Notes under the pieces: generated by a model
What the model was told of the DNA's origin: nothing
Seen by the model: only the letters and a program-made list of their open reading frames with translations
Databases searched by the model: none
Translations under genes and position numbers: made by a program
Origin: an uncultured Lachnospiraceae bacterium
Lineage (GTDB): Bacteria; Bacillota_A; Clostridia; Lachnospirales; Lachnospiraceae
Direction of reading: 5' to 3'
DNA length: 19,130 bases
Assembly (NCBI GenBank): GCA_910587495.1
Contig: CAJUMT010000044.1
Location: 1 to 19,130, forward strand
In this document: positions 7,947-14,465 of the stretch, one piece after another
How the letters are laid out: the number at the start of each line of letters is the position of its first letter
Position numbering within the stretch: the stretch's first letter is position 1

Positions 7947-8312
7947 TTATCCTTCCACAATCCGAATCACAGTCCCGACCCCGATTTCGGGCATCGGTTT
8001 ATTTTCCACATAAATTGTACCTGGAAGATCCACCGTATCCTGTCCGCTGAAATTAATCGTACAGTGCCCAAGTCCTGCCAGCGTAACCGGAGCTTCCGGT
8101 CCCACAGCTGTAATCTGATAGGAACTGCCGCCTACTTCCAGCGTCTGACCCGCGAGGATGGTGCCATTGATGGGGTTTACATCCACAGAATAACAATAAT
8201 CCCTTAACTCTTCCGGCGCGTTGTCTCCGAAGATAATAAACATGTGCTCATCTTGAAACTCATGCACGCAGCTTCCCAGCGCTTTGACTCTATTTTCGTA
8301 GATAACTTTCAT
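7947..8312 (-). CDS. srlB: PTS sorbitol-specific EIIA component
   Basis: This cytoplasmic phosphocarrier takes phosphate from HPr and passes it to EIIB of the glucitol/sorbitol PTS. The 121-residue length, the MKVIYE start, GDNAPEELRDYCY (29-41), YQITAVG (65-71), LGHCTINFSG (81-90) and the LPGTIYVE motif identify the EIIA-Gut family. At position 43, where the E. coli protein has the histidine annotated as phosphorylated (FCFIHCH), this protein has Val (YCYSVDV); the only histidine aligned with the E. coli sequence is H83 in LGH. The gene is last in the sorbitol operon, 38 nt after srlE, with GGAGG in front of the ATG. No strong terminator follows, so read-through into the CRP-like gene is possible. 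Confidence 0.92.
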   Translation of the reverse strand: MKVIYENRVKALGSCVHEFQDEHMFIIFGDNAPEELRDYCYSVDVNPINGTILAGQTLEVGGSSYQITAVGPEAPVTLAGLGHCTINFSGQDTVDLPGTIYVENKPMPEIGVGTVIRIVEG

Positions 8313-8350
8313 AATGTTCAGCCTCCTAGTATTTTTTTATCATGACAATT

Positions 8351-9379
8351 TTATGCGTACAGACCAAAACTTGCCGCATATGCCAGAACTACACGCAGCC
8401 AGCCCGTAAGGAAACGGGAATACATAACGGACACCACGCCGACTTCTATTGTCTCTGTCTCCGCTTCCGCCAGACCAAGGCCTACGGGAATAAAATCACA
8501 CGCACCCTGACAGTTGATGGCAAACAACGCCGGAAGCGCCAGCTGCGGCGCAATGTTTCCTTTTCCGATCTCCGCACCCACCAGTGTCCCAATGATCTGC
8601 GCGATGACCGCACCGGGGCCAAGCAGCGCCGACAAACCAGGGATAGAACAGATCAAGCCAAGGGCTACAAGGCCGAATATATTGCCTGCCAGAGGCGTAA
8701 GGACAGAAGCAAACGCGTCTCCGAATCCGGAACCGTTGATAATACCAATGAGCATGGATACAAATGCCATGAACGGAAGCAAGGTGGTAATGCAGGTCTG
8801 AATCGCGTCCCTTGCTGCCTGGTAGAAGGTGTTGACCACCTTTCCGGCGCCCAGTCCGATTTTTGTAATCAAAGATTTATTTTCCTGTTTCGCCAATGTT
8901 TCAGACACTTTCATATCTGCGGAGAATTTTGCTCCGTTTTCCGCCTCAGGCTCTTTCTCTGCCTTGGTCGAATCTGCTTTTACTGCTGCCGGCGCAGGCG
9001 CGCCGTCTGCTGCGGATACCTGTTTGGGTGTTACAGCGGAGACATAGATATTCTCCGTAATATACTGCGCCATGGGTCCTGACTTTCCTACAGGCATTAC
9101 GTTAATAGTCGGAATGCCTTTTTTAGGATAAATACCGCAGCGCAGCGTGCCGCCGCAGTCAATGATAACCAGCGCCAGTTCTTCCTCCGGACAGTTGGTC
9201 TTAAATCCATTGACAGGAATCAGCCCCGTCAGTTCTACTATTTTCTGCAGACATTCCGGCTCTGCGCCTCCGCCTGTAATATACATTACTTTATTGCGCT
9301 GCTCGGTCGGTGTGATGATAAGCGGACCTCCGAAACCTCCGGGACCTTTTTCAACACGGATTGAACGATATTCTGCCAT
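8351..9379 (-). CDS. srlE: PTS sorbitol-specific EIIBC1 component
   Basis: This inner-membrane protein carries the EIIB phosphotransfer domain and the N-terminal part of the sorbitol channel. The EIIB part has KGPGGFGGPLIITP (11-24) and DCGGTLRCGIYPKKGIPTIN (74-93), where C75 is the expected phosphocysteine. An Ala/Pro/Glu-rich linker (about 120-160) leads to a membrane domain with hydrophobic segments near 195-218, 225-248, 250-270 and 318-342. The length of 342 residues is normal for the family (about 320-340). The start is 2 nt after the srlA stop, with GGAGG 9 nt before the ATG, so translation is coupled to srlA, whose product completes the channel. Confidence 0.95.
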   Translation of the reverse strand: MAEYRSIRVEKGPGGFGGPLIITPTEQRNKVMYITGGGAEPECLQKIVELTGLIPVNGFKTNCPEEELALVIIDCGGTLRCGIYPKKGIPTINVMPVGKSGPMAQYITENIYVSAVTPKQVSAADGAPAPAAVKADSTKAEKEPEAENGAKFSADMKVSETLAKQENKSLITKIGLGAGKVVNTFYQAARDAIQTCITTLLPFMAFVSMLIGIINGSGFGDAFASVLTPLAGNIFGLVALGLICSIPGLSALLGPGAVIAQIIGTLVGAEIGKGNIAPQLALPALFAINCQGACDFIPVGLGLAEAETETIEVGVVSVMYSRFLTGWLRVVLAYAASFGLYA

Positions 9380-9381
9380 AT

Positions 9382-9939
9382 TTATTTACCTCCTGTAATC
9401 TTAAATTCACGACTCAGTCTCACACCCTGCTGCTTTTCTACCAGTTTGGTTGTAAACTCGGTAGCCCATCCAGAAATGAAATTTGCAATCAAACCCACCA
9501 GCAGGTAACGGACTGCCAAAGGAGTCGTATCCAGCCCTAAAGCGGTAATACCATTCGCAATGCCCAGCCAGATAAACAGCTCCGAGGCATTGATATGAGG
9601 AAAAATACCGTTGTTCGTGTGACAGTGATAGGTTACGGACGCATAAAAACTTGGTTTATAATACTCCGGCATAAACTTGCCCATGGAAAGAGCCATCGGA
9701 TTTCCCAGCATAAATGCACTGACAAAAGGAAGTACCATATAGCGAAGAATCGGATTCCCCGTACAAATGCGTGCCAGTCTGGCCACCGCCTCTTCTCCTG
9801 CAAGCGCGATAATCGCGTTCATAAGTACCAGAAGCATCAAAATCGTAGGTATGATGCCGCTGACCCAGCTTAAGAACTGTTCGCCTCCAAGGGTAAACAG
9901 ATTCATAAAGTTGGAAGCTAAATTAACGATAAAATTCAT
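9382..9939 (-). CDS. srlA: PTS sorbitol-specific EIIC2 component
   Basis: This membrane subunit combines with SrlE to translocate sorbitol while it is phosphorylated to sorbitol-6-phosphate. The 185 residues hold family signatures: FLSWVSGIIPTILMLLVLMN (23-42), PFVSAFMLGNPMALSMGKFM and CHTNNGIFPHINASELFIW. Hydrophobic spans lie near 25-47, 66-86, 117-138 and 142-162. The ATG at 9939 has AAGGTGG upstream. It lies 40 nt after gutM and directly before srlE. In the E. coli operon this gene comes first, whereas here it follows gutM, as in Lactobacillus casei. Confidence 0.94.
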   Translation of the reverse strand: MNFIVNLASNFMNLFTLGGEQFLSWVSGIIPTILMLLVLMNAIIALAGEEAVARLARICTGNPILRYMVLPFVSAFMLGNPMALSMGKFMPEYYKPSFYASVTYHCHTNNGIFPHINASELFIWLGIANGITALGLDTTPLAVRYLLVGLIANFISGWATEFTTKLVEKQQGVRLSREFKITGGK

Positions 9940-9979
9940 AAATGTGATCCACCTTTCTTAATCTGTCGGCGGTGTTTTT

Positions 9980-10423
9980 TTATCCCGCCGTCCTGCCGAC
10001 GCCGGCAATCGCGCGCCCCACCCGCTTAAAAGGTGACGGCGGTTCCGGAATTGCCTCGCCGGACATAAATTTATTATATGTATTGCGTGCATCCAGAATG
10101 GCTTTACGCAGATTTTTCCCGTATCTGGGCAGGTCTTCTTCGGTTAATCCTCCCACATACTTGCCTTCAAAGCCAGAAAGCGGTCGCACTCTTGCAAAGC
10201 AGGTCACGCCCATAAGCATCTTCCCCTCAAGGATCACGCCGTCGTCCCCGATTAAAAACATCACGATCGCGCCTGCATGAAATCCTCCCGACTGCCTGCC
10301 GCAGGCCACCTTGCCCTTTCTGCGAAGCAAAATAAACTCTTTGGAAAAATGACGCATTTGCAAGGCGCTTAAAAACGCCTGCAGCACAAACATCGCCATT
10401 ATGATCAGTCCTAACTTTAACAT
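9980..10423 (-). CDS. gutM: Glucitol operon activator protein GutM
   Basis: GutM proteins are accessory activators of sorbitol operons; their mechanism is poorly defined. This 147-residue protein has one N-terminal hydrophobic helix (about 4-22, LGLIIMAMFVLQAFLSALQM), a basic stretch RRKGKVACGRQSGG, and a soluble domain with GDDGVILEGKMLMGVTCFARV, all typical of GutM. I choose the ATG at 10423 because CGGAGG precedes it by about 9 nt; the open frame runs 32 codons further into the gutR end but without a ribosome site. It lies between gutR and srlA, the position it has in the L. casei gut operon. Confidence 0.9.
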   Translation of the reverse strand: MLKLGLIIMAMFVLQAFLSALQMRHFSKEFILLRRKGKVACGRQSGGFHAGAIVMFLIGDDGVILEGKMLMGVTCFARVRPLSGFEGKYVGGLTEEDLPRYGKNLRKAILDARNTYNKFMSGEAIPEPPSPFKRVGRAIAGVGRTAG

Positions 10424-10454
10424 TATAAGTTTCCTCCGTTCTTCATGCAGGTTC

Positions 10455-12368
10455 TTATGACTGCCTGTACAAAACGCGCAGAAGCTCCTGAAAACATTTG
10501 GCTTTTGCGATCCTGTCAAGCAACGTCATATCTTGTGTAATGCTAATAATCTCATCATAGATTCTTATGAGCAGGCCGTCATCCTCCGATATCTGCTCCG
10601 GAAGGCCAATCAGAAATATGACCCGTATCTCATGGCCGTGATGCCTGATCGGTATGGGGAACACGCCGACTGCCAGCACCAATTTTTCTTTGGCATACTG
10701 TACACTGTGAGGAATAGCAACCGCGTGGTCGAAAACCATAGTGCCTTTCTGCTCCCTGACATATAATCGCTCCAGAAATCCCTGGTCCACCTGGCCGTCT
10801 TCTACCAGCGCCTCTGCCATGCATGATACCGCCTTCTCATAAGACTGATTTTCATCAAATATAAAGAACCGGCTCTCATCCAAAAGTCCTACCATGACAA
10901 ACCAATTGTTATCCATGATCGGAATATCTACCTGATTCCAGTATTTTGTCTTTTCAATCTTATGCCGCAATTCCTGCTCATTAAATACCTCATGGATCCG
11001 AATAACCGGCCGACCGCAAGGACAGGGAAGTTCCACCGTCGTAAAGATGATATCATAAGGTTCTAAAAGTTCCGGCGTTACTTTTTCATCCGAAAAAAGC
11101 TTAAGTTCCACAGAACTGTCCAACACTTTTTTAAGCTGCGCCGCCACCAGTCTGGCTGTGACCCTTCCTGTACCGCAAACTACCGCCACTTGAAACGGTC
11201 GATTCTTTTTAAGCCCGCTTTCTTCCAGAAACACGCCAAAATAGGAAGCCAGATAACCGCGTTCCTCCTCGCTGACCGCAAGTCCATATGTATTCTCTAC
11301 GACCTTGGCCGCCACGCCTGCAATCTGCCAAGCAAGAGGATATTTTTCGCGCAGATCTTCTAACATAGGATTTTTCAGGTTTACATGGAAGCGCAGACGG
11401 TTGATCATAAACATCAGATGATACAAAAACTCTTCGATAAATTCCGGGCTTTCGATCTGAATGTCCATCTCCTGACGGATCTGTTCAAATACTTTGTCAA
11501 GAAGCGGCCGCATATTTTCATCCAGCTTAATGGCCTGCATATTCTGTACATCCGCCGGCGTGCGCATCCCGATGATGGGAAGCAGCACAAACAACTTCTC
11601 TTCCACCGGAAACTTCATACGAAGTTCTCCTGCAATCCGCTCAATTAACTGATCAATCACCTCAAATTCCGGCCTGGCCGTCAGATTGTAAAACCTGGCG
11701 GACAATTCGTCCAGAGAATGACCTGTCAAAAAACGGTCCAGCATAACAGTTAAAAATTTCAGAAACGTATCCTGCACGCTTTTTTCATAGGACCGCTCAG
11801 ACAAAGCCTTTAGGACCATCTCCACGATTTCAAGATCCAGCGGATATTTTTCATAAAGCTGTCTGTACCCATTATCTAAAACATAATGCCGAATACTGCT
11901 CTCCTGTCCTGTAAGCGCAAGTCCTTTACTTGTCTTTCCCTCTATCTCCAGTCCATAGGGTGCAAGTTCCGCTCTGAGTTTTTTCAGATCTTTTACAAGC
12001 GTCGTGCGCCCTATGTTCATCTCATAGGCCAGTTCGTCGGTTAGCAGCGTCTCTTTTGCTCGCATGAGTCTGCCAAAAACATAATCCATACGGTTGCGGG
12101 GCGAATTAAGAAATTCATCCGTCTCTGTCAGTCTGGCGTTCACCATGCGAAAGCGTTCCTGATCATAGATATAAAGCCTGTATTTGCCCTGCGCGCCCTC
12201 AATGGCTGCGCAGCCTTCCAGTTCTCTGTTGATTTGATGAATGTCATTGCGCACTGTTCGTTCGCTGACATCCAGTCGGGAGGACAAAACGCTGAGTACA
12301 ACTTCCGGCATCCTGACAAAATATTGCAGAATATCTGCCATACGATTATCGCCAAATGTACTTTTCAT
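10455..12368 (-). CDS. gutR: PRD-containing sorbitol operon transcription activator (GutR/MtlR type)
   Basis: GutR is a PTS-controlled DNA-binding activator of the sorbitol operon. In its 637 residues one sees an N-terminal HTH (about 22-48, LDVSERTVRNDIHQI), a second HTH (108-132, NIGRTTLVKDL), PRD1 (about 175-280), PRD2 (about 285-388), a EIIB-Gat-like domain with phospho-acceptor C398 (VAVVCGTGRVT) and a EIIA-type domain (about 485-637) with H554 (AIPHS). PRD1 keeps H217 (TGHSLDE) and PRD2 keeps H317 (YHLMFMINRL). The second histidine of each PRD appears replaced, by Pro264 in LLPIIGMR and Tyr376 in YLASYFG. Phosphorylation by EI/HPr and by the sorbitol EIIs would set activity. AGGAGG precedes the ATG by about 6 nt. 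Confidence 0.93.
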   Translation of the reverse strand: MKSTFGDNRMADILQYFVRMPEVVLSVLSSRLDVSERTVRNDIHQINRELEGCAAIEGAQGKYRLYIYDQERFRMVNARLTETDEFLNSPRNRMDYVFGRLMRAKETLLTDELAYEMNIGRTTLVKDLKKLRAELAPYGLEIEGKTSKGLALTGQESSIRHYVLDNGYRQLYEKYPLDLEIVEMVLKALSERSYEKSVQDTFLKFLTVMLDRFLTGHSLDELSARFYNLTARPEFEVIDQLIERIAGELRMKFPVEEKLFVLLPIIGMRTPADVQNMQAIKLDENMRPLLDKVFEQIRQEMDIQIESPEFIEEFLYHLMFMINRLRFHVNLKNPMLEDLREKYPLAWQIAGVAAKVVENTYGLAVSEEERGYLASYFGVFLEESGLKKNRPFQVAVVCGTGRVTARLVAAQLKKVLDSSVELKLFSDEKVTPELLEPYDIIFTTVELPCPCGRPVIRIHEVFNEQELRHKIEKTKYWNQVDIPIMDNNWFVMVGLLDESRFFIFDENQSYEKAVSCMAEALVEDGQVDQGFLERLYVREQKGTMVFDHAVAIPHSVQYAKEKLVLAVGVFPIPIRHHGHEIRVIFLIGLPEQISEDDGLLIRIYDEIISITQDMTLLDRIAKAKCFQELLRVLYRQS

Positions 12369-12425
12369 AGCGTCCTCCTTCTAACTAAAACCTTTGCTTT
12401 TTCTGACGTACCTTTTAAGACATGG

Positions 12426-13226
12426 TTATCCGCGGGATTTTCCGCCGGAAATATTGATCGTCGTACCAGCGATATAACTTGCTCTATCAGAAACCAGAAA
12501 TGCCACCAAGTCTCCCACTTCATCCAGTTTACCGTCGCGGCCCATGGGGATTACCTTACTGTAATCTGTGGAAAGTTCCTCCGGCTTGCAGCCCCGGGTA
12601 TAAGCCAGCGCGTCATTATATGCTTCGGAACGAAGCCCTGTCGCTTCCATGATTCCCGGCGCGCACGCCAGCACGCGGATATTGTATTTGCCCAGCTCTT
12701 TTGCCCAGGAACGGGTAAAACTGTCCACCGCACCTTTGGTCGCAGAGTATGCCGACTGGCCTTGAGAACCCTCCTTCCCGGACTCTGAGGACATATTAAC
12801 GATAACGCCGCCGCCTTGTTTGAGCATTTGTTTCGCGCATGCCTGCGCACAAAGAAATACGCCTTTGACATTTACATCAAACATTTTTGTAAAAGAAGCG
12901 TCGTTTAATTCGTACTCAGGTCTTTCTCCTGCCACATCCACCAAAAGCCTTGGAAGATTGATACCTGCATTATTCACCAACGCGTCAATCCTGCCATATT
13001 TTGCGACGACTGCGTCTGCCATAGCCCGCACACTGTTATGATCCGTCACATTACACTGCACACAGTAGGCGCCGTCCAGCATATCTCCGGTCTTTACGTT
13101 CATGTCCACAACCACTGCTTTTGCGCCTGCAGCCATCAATGTGTCCGCCACATGTTTGCCGATGCCTGACGCGCCTCCCGTCACGACAACCACATGATCT
13201 TCCAAACCTAACCATCCTTGTTTCAT
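12426..13226 (-). CDS. srlD: Sorbitol-6-phosphate 2-dehydrogenase (SDR family)
   Basis: The enzyme oxidises D-sorbitol-6-phosphate to D-fructose-6-phosphate with NAD+, feeding glycolysis. Short-chain dehydrogenase features are clear: the nucleotide loop TGGASGIG (16-23), D41 after the second strand (NAD rather than NADP), NNAG (85-88), and the catalytic S147, Y160 and K164 (SAYSATK), with APGIMEATGLR after strand 6. The length of 266 residues equals L. casei GutF. I set the start at 13226 because AGGAGG lies 8 nt upstream; the frame is open 14 codons further. It is the first gene of the operon, 57 nt before gutR. A substrate other than sorbitol-6-phosphate is possible for the fold, but the operon makes this assignment strong. 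Confidence 0.94.
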   Translation of the reverse strand: MKQGWLGLEDHVVVVTGGASGIGKHVADTLMAAGAKAVVVDMNVKTGDMLDGAYCVQCNVTDHNSVRAMADAVVAKYGRIDALVNNAGINLPRLLVDVAGERPEYELNDASFTKMFDVNVKGVFLCAQACAKQMLKQGGGVIVNMSSESGKEGSQGQSAYSATKGAVDSFTRSWAKELGKYNIRVLACAPGIMEATGLRSEAYNDALAYTRGCKPEELSTDYSKVIPMGRDGKLDEVGDLVAFLVSDRASYIAGTTINISGGKSRG

Positions 13227-13374
13227 TTTCAACTTCCTCCTATTATAGTTCCGCTCCAGCCTTGCCAATACCCGGCACTAGATTGATTTCATGCCGCTTT
13301 GCGTCCTGAAATCAATCTGGGTATTGTCCAGGCCTTCGCTGGTTTTATTGAGCTTTCCTTAAGCTCTGCTTCAT
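13227..13374 (-). promoter_or_regulatory. Structured 5' leader of the sorbitol operon
   Basis: About 148 nt separate the inferred transcription start from srlD. Three inverted repeats follow each other. A 6-bp stem (13350-13366, GAGCTT/AAGCTC) comes first, then a 4-bp stem (13328-13342, CCAG/CTGG). The third is a large hairpin (13267-13325) whose arms are TGAAATCAATCTGGGTATT and its complement, giving 12 + 7 bp with a 6-nt bulge. Its 15-nt loop holds GGACGCAAAGC on the - strand. A nine-codon frame (MKQSLRKAQ, 13374-13345) starts at the inferred 5' end without a ribosome site. The structure is seen directly; a regulatory role is inferred. Confidence 0.6.
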
Positions 13375-13380
13375 GGCTTT

Positions 13381-13409
13381 ATTATAGGGAGGAAGTGTTG
13401 TTTTTTTAA
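13381..13409 (-). promoter_or_regulatory. Sorbitol operon promoter
   Basis: On the - strand a perfect TATAAT (13386-13381) is preceded, at 17-nt spacing, by TTAAAA (13409-13404), a 4/6 match to the -35 consensus. Start of transcription would be near 13374. The weak -35 fits activation by GutR. Confidence 0.6.
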
Positions 13410-13415
13410 TACCGC

Positions 13416-13469
13416 TTTTTTCAGACATGCGGAAACTGATTAGATCACCTTTTTTCCGACGGCTGGAAA
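13416..13469. promoter_or_regulatory. Two matching boxes, candidate GutR operators
   Basis: On the + strand TTTTTTC-N-GAC-N4-GGAAA occurs at 13416-13435 and again at 13450-13469, starts 34 bp apart (about three helical turns). The second copy is itself a dyad, TTTTCC-N7-GGAAAA. Their centres are about 51 and 85 bp upstream of the inferred sorbitol start site, a normal place for an activator. No GutR consensus was available to compare. Confidence 0.45.
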
Positions 13470-13658
13470 ATACGGGCAATATCGCTTTTAATCAGCAATT
13501 TATCCTCTAAAGCTCTGGACAAGTCTTTTCTCTTAGTATACTATATTAGTGAAATGAAAAGATACATTTTTGATGCATAATCTTAATAAAATTTAAGAAG
13601 CCTAATAAAGGTTTTTGATATATAATCATATTAAAAAAATAATAAAGCAAGGTGGAAC

Positions 13659-14465
13659 ATGGACGGAAGAGGAAACAGACGAAACGCAATAAACAGACGA
13701 AAGTTTAAAAGATATATTCGCCGCAGAATGCGAAGATGGAGCGAGCGGGGATTGATGGCCGTATCGGTCGTCCTGGCTTTGATTACAGTCATAAGCGGCG
13801 GCGCCTTTTTACTTGACAGCAGAGCTAAGGCGCAGGAACCGGAATTTCAAGGAGCCAAAGTCATCCAGGCTTTCACTACAGAATCTGCCAAAGAAAAACC
13901 GGCAGAACAAAACTCCCCTTTGGTAGTTTTGGATGCCGGACACGGCGGTAATGACCAGGGAACCTGCGCCGGAGATATACTCGAAAAAGACATTAATCTT
14001 TCCATTGTAAAAAAACTGGCTAAAAAACTGGAAGCAGAAGGCGCTACTGTCCTTCTTACAAGAGACGATGATTTCAAAGTAGGATTGGAAGGCCGTGCCA
14101 ATATTGCCAATGACGCGGGCGCTGATTTTTTCATCAGTATTCACTGTAATTATTGTGAAGAAGACGCAGGCGTGCGGGGCATTGAAAGTTACCATCGGGA
14201 ATCCAGTGAAGAAAGCAAAGCACTGGCAGAGAGTCTTTCAGCCAGCCTCGACGATATTGAAGAAACCATGAACAGAGGCACCCGAACCGGAGATTATAAA
14301 GTACTGTGTCATGCACAAATGCCGGCAGCCCTGGTAGAGATCGGATTTCTCTCCAACTGGGACGAAAGCCATTTGCTGATTGACGACGAGTACCAGAATA
14401 AACTGGCAAAAAAACTGGCAGAAGGAATTCTGTCACAATATCAACCAGAGGAGGATTTGCAATGA
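13659..14465 (+). CDS. Membrane-anchored N-acetylmuramoyl-L-alanine amidase (Amidase_3)
   Basis: This zinc amidase cleaves the amide bond between N-acetylmuramic acid and L-alanine in peptidoglycan. A basic N-terminus (RRKFKRYIRRRMRR) and one hydrophobic span (about 33-52) indicate a signal anchor with the enzyme outside the cell. The catalytic domain runs from about 87 to 260: H95 (DAGHGG), E109 (LEKDINL) and H162 (SIHCN) as zinc ligands, and E227 (ALVEIGFLSN) as the general base. RANIAN and TRDDDF are also typical. At 268 residues it is a compact CwlD/AmiC-like form without SPOR, SH3 or cell-wall-binding repeats. AAGGTGG precedes the ATG. Its stop overlaps the next start as ATGA, so it is co-translated with the large surface protein, which suggests a joint wall-related job. 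Confidence 0.93.
   Translation: MDGRGNRRNAINRRKFKRYIRRRMRRWSERGLMAVSVVLALITVISGGAFLLDSRAKAQEPEFQGAKVIQAFTTESAKEKPAEQNSPLVVLDAGHGGNDQGTCAGDILEKDINLSIVKKLAKKLEAEGATVLLTRDDDFKVGLEGRANIANDAGADFFISIHCNYCEEDAGVRGIESYHRESSEESKALAESLSASLDDIEETMNRGTRTGDYKVLCHAQMPAALVEIGFLSNWDESHLLIDDEYQNKLAKKLAEGILSQYQPEEDLQ

Noticed and set aside
8342..9082. A 246-codon + strand open frame opposite srlE
   Set aside because: The translation is Arg/Cys-rich and unlike any protein; srlE on the other strand is unmistakable, with C75 and the membrane segments.
13242..13265. TTGGCA and TATAAT close to srlD as its promoter
   Set aside because: The spacer is only 15 nt and transcription would begin at the ribosome site, leaving no usable leader; the promoter at 13381-13409 is better placed.
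13267..13325. Full c-di-GMP-I riboswitch call from GGACGCAAAGC
   Set aside because: The flanking conserved parts (the AGGGCAAACC side and the 3' tetraloop-receptor arm) are not recognisable, and the core lies in the loop of a strong separate hairpin.
13267..13325. Invertible promoter switch from the long inverted repeat
   Set aside because: Only 15 nt separate the arms, too short for site-specific inversion, and no recombinase gene is nearby.
13534..13543. TAGTATACTA palindrome as a + strand promoter for the amidase
   Set aside because: No -35 hexamer at acceptable spacing; the TATAAT at 13621-13626 also lacks one, so the amidase promoter is left uncalled.
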